Source of the DNA: Candidatus Aenigmatarchaeota archaeon | GTDB taxonomy: Archaea > Aenigmatarchaeota > Aenigmatarchaeia > QMZP01 | Direction of reading: 5' to 3' | NCBI GenBank assembly: GCA_015520105.1 | Contig: WAQT01000018.1 | Location: 1 to 17,661 of the forward strand | Length of the DNA stretch: 17,661 nt | In this document: piece after piece, positions 8,213-15,281 of the stretch | Position numbering within the stretch: position 1 is the stretch's first letter | Layout: every line of letters starts with the position of its first letter | Program-made: the position numbers and the translations under genes | Notes under the pieces: model-generated | The model's input: the letters and a program-made list of their open reading frames with translations, nothing else | Told to the model about the DNA's origin: nothing | Database searches by the model: none

Positions 8213-8604
8213 GAGTCCTCTCCCAGCAGCGGAAGGGAGAGCATCGTCAGATACTTCTTCTGCCTCATCGTGACCACAGGCCTTCTTCCCTCGAATATCC
8301 TTTTCTTTAGATGCTTGTCCTGCGTGCACACGACATAGCCCTTCCTTGAGAGGGCTTCGAGTTCCCTGTCCACGGGAAGGCCCGATGATCTAAGAACTCG
8401 GACGTTCTTCTGCTCAATCAGGGAGAGGGCGAGCCGGGCGGCCCTCGCATCCGCGCTCCTTCCCCCGGAGAGCCGTTCCAGCTCTTTCTTCACGCTGTCC
8501 AGGGTGTAAAGCTCCGGCTTCCCGAACTTCAGGAGTTCAGAGAATATGTCCACACCGAACTGGCCCGGAATCATAAGGAAGTTGGCGTCGAGGAGGAACT
8601 TCAT
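8209..8604 (-). CDS. PIN-domain protein (Fcf1/VapC-like predicted ribonuclease)
   Basis: The 131-residue protein is a single PIN domain. Acidic active-site residues are Asp6 (LLDANFLM), Glu41 (KKELERL), Asp79 and Asp96 (CTQDKHLKKRI). The ending VVTMRQKKYL is typical of archaeal Fcf1-like PIN proteins rather than toxin VapCs. It is expected to be a metal-dependent RNase in RNA processing. No antitoxin-like gene is adjacent, which argues against a toxin-antitoxin pair. Its ATG follows the stop of the secreted-protein gene by 2 bases, so they share a transcript, although no functional link is obvious. The 3' end overlaps that of the GT2 gene by 4 bases. Confidence 0.85.
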   Translation of the reverse strand: MKFLLDANFLMIPGQFGVDIFSELLKFGKPELYTLDSVKKELERLSGGRSADARAARLALSLIEQKNVRVLRSSGLPVDRELEALSRKGYVVCTQDKHLKKRIFEGRRPVVTMRQKKYLTMLSLPLLGEDS

Positions 8605-8606
8605 GA

Positions 8607-9152
8607 TTAATCTCGTTCTTGCGGCTTAAAATCGTTTTTGCCTGGAATGCCATCAATATATTCCTCCAGAGGAAGCTCGTTTCCGTTAGGTCTGCAGTCC
8701 GGGTCGATTATTACATCTTCCTCTTCGCCGAGTATGCCGCTCTCCGGGTCTATCGCATACATGCAGGGATATTCTGTTATTCTGAAAACGCGGCTTCCTT
8801 CCTCTCCATCAAGAACAATCTTCTTTGTCTCTATCCCTTCCGGGACTTTGCAAAGCCCGAACAGCCTGTAGAATGCAGTTGTCTCGTTTTCTCCGTCCAT
8901 GTCAGCATCGTACCTTATCACGAACCATCCGCTTCCGTCATCCCTTGCCCGATAGCTGCCAACAGCATTCCGCTGCATCAGGTCGGATATGGAAGGGATA
9001 TAGAGCACGGGATGCCCGGCGAGCATGTATTTGCGCGGGAAAGAAGCGTCTGACGGATCCGGACCGCGATACAGGGCCGCGGAATCATGCGCAGAAGAAA
9101 GCGATAAAAGCATGGAAAGCATGCAGGACAGAATGCCGTATTTTGCATTCAT
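8607..9152 (-). CDS. Secreted protein of unknown function with EF-hand-like calcium loop
   Basis: The 181-residue protein has a signal peptide (about residues 1-21, ending SSAH). The mature protein contains DADMDGENE (82-90), with acidic residues at loop positions 1, 3, 5 and 9 as in EF-hand or dockerin calcium loops. Three further cysteines (101, 130, 153) may include one disulfide pair. The C-terminus is acidic. No catalytic motif is visible. It is the first gene of a two-gene transcript with the PIN gene and lies 45 bases downstream of the glycoside-hydrolase-like gene. Calcium binding is inferred from the loop only. Confidence 0.72.
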   Translation of the reverse strand: MNAKYGILSCMLSMLLSLSSAHDSAALYRGPDPSDASFPRKYMLAGHPVLYIPSISDLMQRNAVGSYRARDDGSGWFVIRYDADMDGENETTAFYRLFGLCKVPEGIETKKIVLDGEEGSRVFRITEYPCMYAIDPESGILGEEEDVIIDPDCRPNGNELPLEEYIDGIPGKNDFKPQERD

Positions 9153-9162
9153 ATCGTGTTTT

Positions 9163-9179
9163 TCGGAGAAAATTTTAAA
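9163..9179 (-). promoter_or_regulatory. Promoter of the secreted-protein/PIN operon
   Basis: The minus strand reads TTTAAAATTT then TCTCCGAAAA, with the ATG 27 bases from the first T. This fits a leaderless transcript and the shared TATA plus TCC(A/G)A pattern. Confidence 0.6.
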
Positions 9180-9197
9180 TTCTTAACAACGCCTCTG

Positions 9198-10103
9198 TTA
9201 CCGCTCTCTTGAGAACCATTCCCTGACAACTTCCTCTCCCTTCCTGCCTCTGAATCCGAACTCCATGTCCGACCATCCGAGGAAGCAATAGCCGTCAACG
9301 TTTTCCCATGTCTCATTAAGCACTGCCTCGAACACTCCTGCCTGCCCGCTTTCCGGGAGCGAAGCGAGTGCTCCAACCTCTCCGAACACAAAACCGCTGA
9401 GGTTGTACCTTTCTTTCAGATAGTTTCCCTTTTGCGCAGCAAGCATTGCATAATCGGCAGCCTCTGCAGGGTCTTCCCTTTCAAACATAATGTCAAACGC
9501 GAGATAATCGTATCCGTCGGGTATTGTTATCCCGCCCGGTCCGGTGCCGCCGAGTTTCAGCATGAGTTTTCCTGAGAATGCGTTCCTGAGCTTGGACGTC
9601 ATGTTAATCCATTCTTCAAGCGCGCTTCCTCTCAGAACAGCATCAGGCTCGTTCAGGGGAGAGAATATTTCCACGCCCTCGCTTTCCGCCACATCCGCCC
9701 ATTCAGAGGCTATGCCAAAAAGGGAGTTTAAGTGCTTCTCTCCGGGCGGTTGAGAGTAAGGCAGGAACGCGTTGGGTTCGAGGAGGACTGCAAACCCGGC
9801 GTTGTGGGCATTTCTTATCATGTTGATGTAGAAAGGTTTGCTCTCTATCAGGAACATGCTTCCGTCAGGCCTTGCTTCATAAAGCGGGCATATTCTTATC
9901 GCGTTTACGTTCATGGATTTCAGCCTTGCAATCTCATTGCTGTCCAGCGCGTACATGCAGTTCTCGCTCGACACGCACCTGAGGAATGAAACCTGTTTCC
10001 TTTCATAATTTGCCGGCTTTTCGCTCTGTTCCGCGCTCTGCATAAGATATAGAGCAAACAATGCAAGCGCAAGAATCGTAATTGTTACAGCGACTGTTCT
10101 CAT
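9198..10103 (-). CDS. Membrane-anchored glycoside hydrolase-like protein (clan GH-A TIM barrel)
   Basis: The 301-residue protein begins with a hydrophobic anchor (about 3-21), so the domain is outside the cell. The remainder reads as a beta/alpha barrel: MNVNAIRICPLY (64-75), GFAVLLEPNAF (103-113), VEIFSPLNEPD (144-154), YLAFDIMFE (200-208), FVFGEVGALAS (238-248) and GYCFLGWSD (271-279). The NEP motif (Asn151-Glu152) fits the acid/base and Glu242 fits the nucleophile of clan GH-A retaining hydrolases (GH5-like). It probably cleaves beta-linked polysaccharide; the substrate is unknown. It lies near the GT2 synthase, so it could trim the polymer made there. An ATG 29 bases from a TATA box supports the start. 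Confidence 0.8.
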   Translation of the reverse strand: MRTVAVTITILALALFALYLMQSAEQSEKPANYERKQVSFLRCVSSENCMYALDSNEIARLKSMNVNAIRICPLYEARPDGSMFLIESKPFYINMIRNAHNAGFAVLLEPNAFLPYSQPPGEKHLNSLFGIASEWADVAESEGVEIFSPLNEPDAVLRGSALEEWINMTSKLRNAFSGKLMLKLGGTGPGGITIPDGYDYLAFDIMFEREDPAEAADYAMLAAQKGNYLKERYNLSGFVFGEVGALASLPESGQAGVFEAVLNETWENVDGYCFLGWSDMEFGFRGRKGEEVVREWFSRER

Positions 10104-10112
10104 TGATAATTA

Positions 10113-10132
10113 TTGGAACTTCTTATATTAAA
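10113..10132 (-). promoter_or_regulatory. Promoter of the glycoside-hydrolase-like gene
   Basis: The minus strand reads TTTAATATAA then GAAGTTCCAA. The ATG is 29 bases from the first T, so the transcript is probably leaderless. Confidence 0.6.
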
Positions 10133-10156
10133 TGCGTGCGCTGACCTGAACGAGCC

Positions 10157-11293
10157 TTACCTTCTTGCGAGTATCTCCACCACGTCCCCGTCTCTTAGGA
10201 GATAGTCCGCGCCTATCCTTCTTTTCTCGATGTCAAGGCCTCCGATGAAGGAATCCCCGATGTCCGTGTGTATCATGTAGGCAAACTCCCTGAGCGTGGT
10301 TCCCTTGGGGACGAGGTAGGCGTCAGGAAGAACGTTGCCGCTGCTGTCCGAGAGCTTTCCTATGTCGGAGACAGGATAGACCGTTATCATGTTGAGCTTC
10401 CCGAACACGAGGGTGTTTATCGCCTTCTGGACTCCTGTGGAGCCGTAGGGCTTCAGGACTCTCTCGTGTATGAATTCCAGCGCTCTGGACTGCTCCGGGG
10501 TGAGGTCTCCCCTGACCTCGAAGCCCGGTGAACCGGGGATGTAGTTTATGAGGCCTTGCCTCTCAGCGTTCCTGAGCGCAAGCTCCGCTTCTGCAGAGCA
10601 GGGTATTGCGTCCCCGAGTTTTGGAAGGTTCTCCTTCGCGGAGGGCATGTCTATCTTGTTGGCAGCAACAAGCATGGGCTTGGAGAGCCTTCTTATCTCC
10701 GAGGCGAAGCCGTGCTCTTCAGGTCCAGAGCGGGAGAGCGCCTCCTTTATGTGCTCCTCCTTCACAGAGAGGCCCGAAAGCTGCTGGGACAGAAGCCTCT
10801 CGAGCGGAATCTTCTGGGTCTCTGAGGCCTTCTTCACCTTCGAAAGCGCCCTGGAGACTATGCCGGATATCCACTCGTCTATCTCATACTCCAGGAACTT
10901 GACGGTCTTTGCGGGGTCCCATCCCTCTGAGGGCTTTCCCTCCGAGTCCGTCCTGCCGGACGCGTCGAGGACATGAATGAGGCCGGACGCCCGGGAGAGG
11001 TCGTTCAGGAATTGGTTTCCCATGCCCTTTCCCTCATGGGCTCCTGGAACAAGGCCAGCGACATCGAGAAGCTTCACCGGAATCATCCTTGTTCCGTTCA
11101 GGCATCTGGAGTTCTGGGGGGAGCAGGAGACCCCGAGCTTCCTGCACGGGCATTCCGAAGTGGCATAGCCCACTCCCTGATTCGGCTTTATCGTGGTGAA
11201 GGGATAGTTCGCAATCTCGGCCTCTGTCAGAGTGACTGCCCTGAAGAAGGTTGACTTCCCTGAGTTCGGCGCTCCCACTATTCCAATGAGCAT
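10157..11293 (-). CDS. OBG/YchF-related GTPase with C-terminal TGS domain
   Basis: The 378-residue protein has G1 GAPNSGKST (7-15), G3 DVAG (77-80), G4 NKID (212-215) and G5 CSAEAE (232-237). A Cys-containing loop (CPCRKLG...C...C, about 48-64) lies between switch I and G3. A helical insertion (about 130-205) follows, and a C-terminal TGS domain (about 303-377) ends in DGDVVEILARR. This layout is the archaeal branch of translation-associated OBG GTPases (YchF/DRG-related), thought to bind ribosomes or RNA. All key GTPase motifs are intact and the length is normal. The Cys loop is a regular feature of archaeal members as I recall them. A TATA box 27 bases upstream suggests its own leaderless transcript. 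Confidence 0.92.
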   Translation of the reverse strand: MLIGIVGAPNSGKSTFFRAVTLTEAEIANYPFTTIKPNQGVGYATSECPCRKLGVSCSPQNSRCLNGTRMIPVKLLDVAGLVPGAHEGKGMGNQFLNDLSRASGLIHVLDASGRTDSEGKPSEGWDPAKTVKFLEYEIDEWISGIVSRALSKVKKASETQKIPLERLLSQQLSGLSVKEEHIKEALSRSGPEEHGFASEIRRLSKPMLVAANKIDMPSAKENLPKLGDAIPCSAEAELALRNAERQGLINYIPGSPGFEVRGDLTPEQSRALEFIHERVLKPYGSTGVQKAINTLVFGKLNMITVYPVSDIGKLSDSSGNVLPDAYLVPKGTTLREFAYMIHTDIGDSFIGGLDIEKRRIGADYLLRDGDVVEILARR

Positions 11294-11302
11294 GGGAGTT
11301 AT

Positions 11303-11320
11303 TGGGAGTCGCTAAATAAA
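11303..11320 (-). promoter_or_regulatory. Promoter of the TGS GTPase gene
   Basis: The minus strand reads TTTATTTAGC then GACTCCCAAT, with the ATG at the 28th base. Confidence 0.6.
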
Positions 11321-11345
11321 AAGGCAAGCTCGATAAGCTGCCGGG

Positions 11346-12146
11346 TTATCTCCTTGCCTTCCTGAACTGGAGATAGAACTCGGTCTGGGCCTTGATGCCA
11401 AAGACCTGCGTTATTGAAAGGCCTGCAAGCATTACTGCGCCGAGGGCTGCAAGGAGAGGGAGGTTCTGGAAAAGCGGCTCGAGAAGCGCTGCGAGAGAGG
11501 ATGTGTCAGTTGCTCCTGCAGCAGCGTGAATGGAAGGCGAGAGCAGGCCAAGGGCAAACGCCATAGCAGGAAACATGAACGCTCCCGCTATCACAATGGA
11601 GATTATGCTTATTATCAGCCATATCAGGAACACGTCAAGCGTGTTTTTCCTGAATATCGCATAGGAGTCCTTCAGGCTCTCGACCGGGCCCTTGTCCTTT
11701 ATCACTATCCCCTGAAGAGCGAAGAGAAACATAAGGGATACGATTATGGAGAGAATCCATCCTATCAGGGGAACGAGGGAGACCAGCGAGGAGATTATTG
11801 CAACAATAACAATTGCAGCAAGAACGTGAAGATACTTTTCAGGGGATATGCGGAAGCTCTTACTGTATTCCTTCTCCTTCCATGACTGGCGGATAAGCGA
11901 GGCGATCAGCCACACGCGTCCGAGGCCCCAGAGGATTGCGAGAGCGAGCGCTGGAGCAGCGGTTCCCAGCAGCTGGGAGAAGGAGAGGGGGTTCTGCATC
12001 CCGAACAGTAGGGGAAGCAGGGAGGAGGCGTATGAGAGAAGGAGGAGGGCGAACGCTCCGTCGAGGATGAAGAAAGGAAGCCATCTCTTCGGCATGAAGG
12101 CGAACCTGAGCGCCTTTCCTATAGAAGAAGAATACTTAACGTTCAT
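11346..12146 (-). CDS. Multi-pass integral membrane protein of unknown function
   Basis: The 266-residue protein has about six hydrophobic segments (about 23-48, 62-85, 106-126, 128-149, 170-205, 226-249). Between segments 4 and 5 lies VIKDKGPVESLKDSYAIFRKN, a loop of the kind found in archaeal DUF4013/DUF7544-like membrane families, where a helix with S(Y/W)xxxR follows an acidic turn. No transport or catalytic motif is visible. The C-terminal tail is basic (FRKARR). It diverges from the KH/ABCE1 operon across 59 bases with a shared symmetric promoter, and it is followed on the same strand by the TGS GTPase gene after 52 bases. Existence is firm; function is unassigned. Confidence 0.82.
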   Translation of the reverse strand: MNVKYSSSIGKALRFAFMPKRWLPFFILDGAFALLLLSYASSLLPLLFGMQNPLSFSQLLGTAAPALALAILWGLGRVWLIASLIRQSWKEKEYSKSFRISPEKYLHVLAAIVIVAIISSLVSLVPLIGWILSIIVSLMFLFALQGIVIKDKGPVESLKDSYAIFRKNTLDVFLIWLIISIISIVIAGAFMFPAMAFALGLLSPSIHAAAGATDTSSLAALLEPLFQNLPLLAALGAVMLAGLSITQVFGIKAQTEFYLQFRKARR

Positions 12147-12153
12147 GAAATGA

Positions 12154-12187
12154 ATTTGGATAACCTATTTAAAAAGCTTATCCAAAT
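12154..12187. promoter_or_regulatory. Symmetric bidirectional promoter / inverted repeat
   Basis: Perfect 10-base arms ATTTGGATAA (12154-12163) and TTATCCAAAT (12178-12187) flank a 14-base centre containing TTTAAA. The centre reads as a TATA box in both directions and each arm supplies the TCCAA element, so one site can drive the membrane protein (minus, ATG at 12146) and the KH/ABCE1 operon (plus, ATG at 12206). Confidence 0.65.
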
Positions 12188-12205
12188 CAATAGCGTGGTC
12201 TGATT

Positions 12206-12709
12206 ATGAAAGCTCCGATATGCGGGATATGCCTTAACAGCGGGATTCTCTGCTCCTCGTGCCAGGGCAGGCTGGACTCCGGGGAGATAACTGAGAGGGA
12301 GATTGAGGTCTCAAGGAGCATAATGAAGCTCTCCTCGAGGATAAAGATACTCAGGGAAGCGGAGATAAGGAAGGTCGTGGAGACCGAGAACGCGCTCGTG
12401 CTGATAGCTGCCGAGGGCACGGCTGACAAGCTTGTCGGTAAGGGCGGAATAGCTGTAAGGTGGATGACAGAGGAGTTCGGGAAGAGGGTGAAGGTTGTGG
12501 AGGAGAGCAGGGATTTCAGGGCCTTCGTTCAGGAGCTTCTCTTTCCCGTGCCTGTTCTCACGGTTAACGTGCTTCACACCCCGCGGGGAGAGACGCTCAG
12601 GGTCGTGATACCGAGGGGGAAGAAGCCCTCTATATCCCCGAGGGAGATAGGAAAGATAGCGGAGACGGTTTTCGGAAAGAGCGTGGAGATAGTTTCCGGA
12701 AGGCGCTGA
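12206..12709 (+). CDS. Archaeal zinc-ribbon/KH-domain RNA-binding protein (NusA-like)
   Basis: The 167-residue protein starts with a four-cysteine zinc motif (Cys6, Cys9, Cys16, Cys19; CGIC...CSSC). A linker helix follows and then two KH-like domains, the first with the RNA-binding loop VGKGG (77-81) and the typical GKRVKVVEE strand (92-100). Archaeal proteins of this layout are annotated as NusA-like or KH-domain RNA-binding proteins. It is the first gene of a plus-strand operon and ABCE1 begins 20 bases after its stop, which points to translation or ribosome-associated work. A start site predicted about 11 bases before the ATG leaves a very short leader. I see no anomaly in the protein. Confidence 0.87.
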   Translation: MKAPICGICLNSGILCSSCQGRLDSGEITEREIEVSRSIMKLSSRIKILREAEIRKVVETENALVLIAAEGTADKLVGKGGIAVRWMTEEFGKRVKVVEESRDFRAFVQELLFPVPVLTVNVLHTPRGETLRVVIPRGKKPSISPREIGKIAETVFGKSVEIVSGRR

Positions 12710-12729
12710 TTCTTTTGTCTGGTGGGACG

Positions 12730-14505
12730 ATGAGTGAAAAAAGGATAGCTGTGGTGGACAGGGAGATGTGCAACCCAAAGGTTACGGGTTATGCCTGCCG
12801 GAAGGCCTGCCCTGTGAACCGCTCCGGGGACGACTGCATAACAGTCAACCCTGAAGACGGGAAGATAAACATAGACGAGTCTCTCTGCATAGGTTGCGGG
12901 ATATGCGTGAAGAAGTGCTCGAAGCACGCCATACAGGTCGTGAATCTTCCGAAGGAGCTGGACGAGGAGCCCGTCCATAGATATGGAAGGAACGGCTTCG
13001 CTTTGTACAGGCTTCCTGTCCCGAAGCAGAACAGCGTGGTTGGATTGATAGGCCCGAACGGTACAGGGAAGTCCACAGTGATGAGGATACTGTCCTCCTC
13101 GATGAAGCCGAACGCCGGGGTGTTTGACAGGGACATAGGATGGGAGGAGATAATAGAGAGGTTCAGGGGGACAGAGCTTCAGGGATACCTCGAGAAGCTT
13201 GCCTCCGGAGGCGTGAGGTTTTCCTACAAGCCGCAGAACGTGGATTCCATACCGAGGCTGTGGAAAGGGAAGGTGAGGGAGCTTCTTGCGAGGGCCGGGG
13301 ATTACGGGAACGCGGCGAAGGCTCTGGGCGTTGAGGGGATGCTGGACAAGGATGTTTCAGGCCTTTCCGGAGGGGAGCTGCAGCTTCTCGCAATCACCGC
13401 CGCGCTCTCCAAGGAGGCGGATTTCTACTTCTTTGACGAGCCTTCGAGCTATCTTGACGTTCAGGAAAGGCTGAAGGTCGCGAAGGTGATAAGGAATCTC
13501 TCCGGCAGTTCGGTTGTGATGGTGGTGGAGCACGACCTTGCTGTCGCGGACTATCTCGCGGACTACGTTCACATGCTTTACGGGAAGCCCGGCGTGTTCG
13601 GGATTGTTTCGAAGCCCTACGTCGTCAGGAACGGGATAAACACCTATCTCGAGGGTTACATAAGGGAGGAGAACGTGAGGTTCAGGGACGAGGCTATAAT
13701 CTTCTCGAGGAGAGCGAAACCCGCGTCCAAGACTAAACTCTTCGCGAGCTTCCCGGGATTCGGAAAGAGATTTGATTCATTCTCGATGGAGACCGAGCCG
13801 GGAAACCTCTACAAGGGAGAGATAATAGGAGTGATAGGCCCGAACGGAACAGGGAAGACCACGTTCATAAGGATGCTTGCAGGCGAGGAGAAACCCGACA
13901 AAGGGGAGCCTCTCTCAGGGGTTGAGCTGTCCTACAAGCCGCAGAGGCTGCTTCTCTCTTCCGGGGAGGAGGGCATGGAGGTCTCGGAGTTCATAAGAAG
14001 CAGGAGCGGGGCCTCCCTTTCCTCAGCGGAGAACAAGAGGGTGCTGCGGTTCCTCGGGCTCGAGAAGCTTCTGGAAAGGGGCGTTTCCAGCCTTTCGGGA
14101 GGAGAGCTTCAGGCGGCCTTCGTTGCGTCATGCCTGCTGAGGAAACACAACATCCTGCTTCTTGATGAGCCGTCAGCGTTCCTTGACGTGGAGCAGAGGC
14201 TGAGGCTGGCGAAGCTTCTCAGGAGCCATGCGGAGGGGAGGGAGATTCCCGTCTTTGTTGTTGACCACGACCTGCAGTTCATAGACGTGATATCCGACAG
14301 GGTCATGGTGTTCGAGGGCAGGAGAGGGGAGAGAGGGCACGGGCACGCTCCCATGGAGCTGGAGCACGGAATGAACCTCTTTCTCAAGTCTCTGGAAGTG
14401 ACGTTCAGGAGGGACCCAGCGACAGGGAGGCCGAGGGCGAACAAGCCGGACTCCCAGAAGGACAGGGAGCAGAAGGAGGAGGGAAGGTATTACTACGCGG
14501 AATAG
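12730..14505 (+). CDS. abcE1: ABCE1 / RNase L inhibitor-type ribosome-recycling ATPase
   Basis: The 591-residue protein has an N-terminal double [4Fe-4S] domain (about 1-75) and two ABC ATPase domains with Walker A GPNGTGKST (108-116) and GPNGTGKTT, two LSGGELQ signatures and two DEPS-x-x-LD Walker B/D-loops, plus the conserved C-terminal VTFRRDPATGRPRANKP segment. ABCE1 splits ribosomes after termination, and archaea depend on it. Cysteines 14, 23, 27, 53, 56, 59 and 63 match the conserved ligands. The eighth, expected at residue 19, is Thr, and an extra Cys36 is present. I chose the ATG at 12730, which has GGTGGG a few bases before it; a TTG at 12715 in the same frame is less likely. Operon partner: the KH protein. 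Confidence 0.96.
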   Translation: MSEKRIAVVDREMCNPKVTGYACRKACPVNRSGDDCITVNPEDGKINIDESLCIGCGICVKKCSKHAIQVVNLPKELDEEPVHRYGRNGFALYRLPVPKQNSVVGLIGPNGTGKSTVMRILSSSMKPNAGVFDRDIGWEEIIERFRGTELQGYLEKLASGGVRFSYKPQNVDSIPRLWKGKVRELLARAGDYGNAAKALGVEGMLDKDVSGLSGGELQLLAITAALSKEADFYFFDEPSSYLDVQERLKVAKVIRNLSGSSVVMVVEHDLAVADYLADYVHMLYGKPGVFGIVSKPYVVRNGINTYLEGYIREENVRFRDEAIIFSRRAKPASKTKLFASFPGFGKRFDSFSMETEPGNLYKGEIIGVIGPNGTGKTTFIRMLAGEEKPDKGEPLSGVELSYKPQRLLLSSGEEGMEVSEFIRSRSGASLSSAENKRVLRFLGLEKLLERGVSSLSGGELQAAFVASCLLRKHNILLLDEPSAFLDVEQRLRLAKLLRSHAEGREIPVFVVDHDLQFIDVISDRVMVFEGRRGERGHGHAPMELEHGMNLFLKSLEVTFRRDPATGRPRANKPDSQKDREQKEEGRYYYAE

Positions 14506-14523
14506 ATATCAATATCCGCGTAG
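14493..14523 (+). terminator. Hairpin spanning the ABCE1 stop codon
   Basis: Perfect 9-base arms CTACGCGGA (14493-14501) and TCCGCGTAG (14515-14523) enclose a 13-base loop that contains the stop codon. No T-run follows, so it may be an RNA-stability or boundary element rather than a classical terminator. Confidence 0.4.
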
Positions 14524-14622
14524 AGAACCCGTCAGACAAACTCCCCGAACCAAAACCACGAACGGCAAAGGGCGGGTAATCAGGCCACTCTGGTTAATAT
14601 GTGTTATGAGAAATTTGTTGGT
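14524..14622. other. Intergenic stretch between ABCE1 and the AT-rich island
   Basis: About 100 bases without an open frame of note, between the convergent ABCE1 and methyltransferase-like genes. It is the composition boundary: the flank to the left is GC-richer and the sequence from about 14600 onward is AT-rich. No RNA gene is recognised. Confidence 0.4.
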
Positions 14623-15231
14623 TCAAAACAATCTTAATTGAAGAGGAGGCTGCGCAATAATTACATAATTATCTTTTTTATCGGCCCCCCGGACTCCGAT
14701 ATAGTCGCTTTGAACCCTTATGGGATTTTTCTCTTTTACTTTCATCCTATATCCTACAAAATCCAATATTTCTTGTGCTCTATAAAATTCATCTTCCCTC
14801 ACTAATGTAAGAAACAGTGTTGAATCCGAATCAAAATATTTTACTAAATCCTCAAACAACCTCAGCCACATGTCAGGAATCTTTTCTATAAAAGAATCAA
14901 TATTAGGATTTAGAGGAACGTTTCTGCCCATTACAATATCATATTTACCTTTGGCAAATTTATGAAGTTCGCGAATATCTCCAATTACAACTGACTTTCT
15001 CCTCAGATCAGCTACTAACTCTTCTAACGAAGCATCATTATCTAAACTTAATAATTCGGTCTCCTCTCCAAAATGCTGAATTATTAACGGTTCTTCATTC
15101 GCTACACCAGAACAAATATTTAGAATTCTCGGGTTAGTATATTGGTCATTAGGAAAATACCTGTTAAGAACTCTTTTAAATCCTTCTTGTTCTTCCTCAA
15201 TATATTTCAGATAGTATTGCGCAATCCCCAT
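14623..15231 (-). CDS. Class I SAM-dependent methyltransferase-like protein
   Basis: The 202-residue protein has a Rossmann-type motif I (RILNICSGVANEEPLI, 35-50), an acidic residue at the end of the next strand (LLSLDND, 61-66; Asp64 would bind the SAM ribose), VVIGDIREL (81-89) and KYDIVMGRN (97-104) as motif IV. The usual G-x-G is loosened to C-S-G, so cofactor binding is likely but not certain. The substrate is unknown. I took the ATG at 15231 as the start because it lies 28 bases from a palindromic TATA box; a TTG two codons upstream is also open. Base and codon use (AGA, TTA, AAA) differ clearly from the neighbouring ABCE1 gene, a sign of separate origin. It is transcribed divergently from the HIT gene. 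Confidence 0.7.
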   Translation of the reverse strand: MGIAQYYLKYIEEEQEGFKRVLNRYFPNDQYTNPRILNICSGVANEEPLIIQHFGEETELLSLDNDASLEELVADLRRKSVVIGDIRELHKFAKGKYDIVMGRNVPLNPNIDSFIEKIPDMWLRLFEDLVKYFDSDSTLFLTLVREDEFYRAQEILDFVGYRMKVKEKNPIRVQSDYIGVRGADKKDNYVIIAQPPLQLRLF

Positions 15232-15249
15232 AAACAAAAAATAATCGCT

Positions 15250-15261
15250 AGTTTTAAAACT
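15250..15261. promoter_or_regulatory. Palindromic bidirectional TATA box
   Basis: AGTTTTAAAACT is a perfect 12-base palindrome midway between two divergent starts, about 28 bases from the ATG at 15231 and 30 bases from the ATG at 15282, so it can position TBP for both genes. It lacks the TCCAA element of the host promoters. Confidence 0.6.
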
Positions 15262-15281
15262 TATAACTTTATCTTTATCTT

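Noticed and set aside
8209..9152. Toxin-antitoxin pair from the PIN gene and its operon partner
   Set aside because: The partner has a signal peptide and no DNA-binding domain, and the PIN protein looks Fcf1-like.
10157..11293. Cys-rich loop in the TGS GTPase as a novel insertion
   Set aside because: A CPC...C...C loop before the DVAG motif is, as far as I recall, regular in archaeal members of this family.
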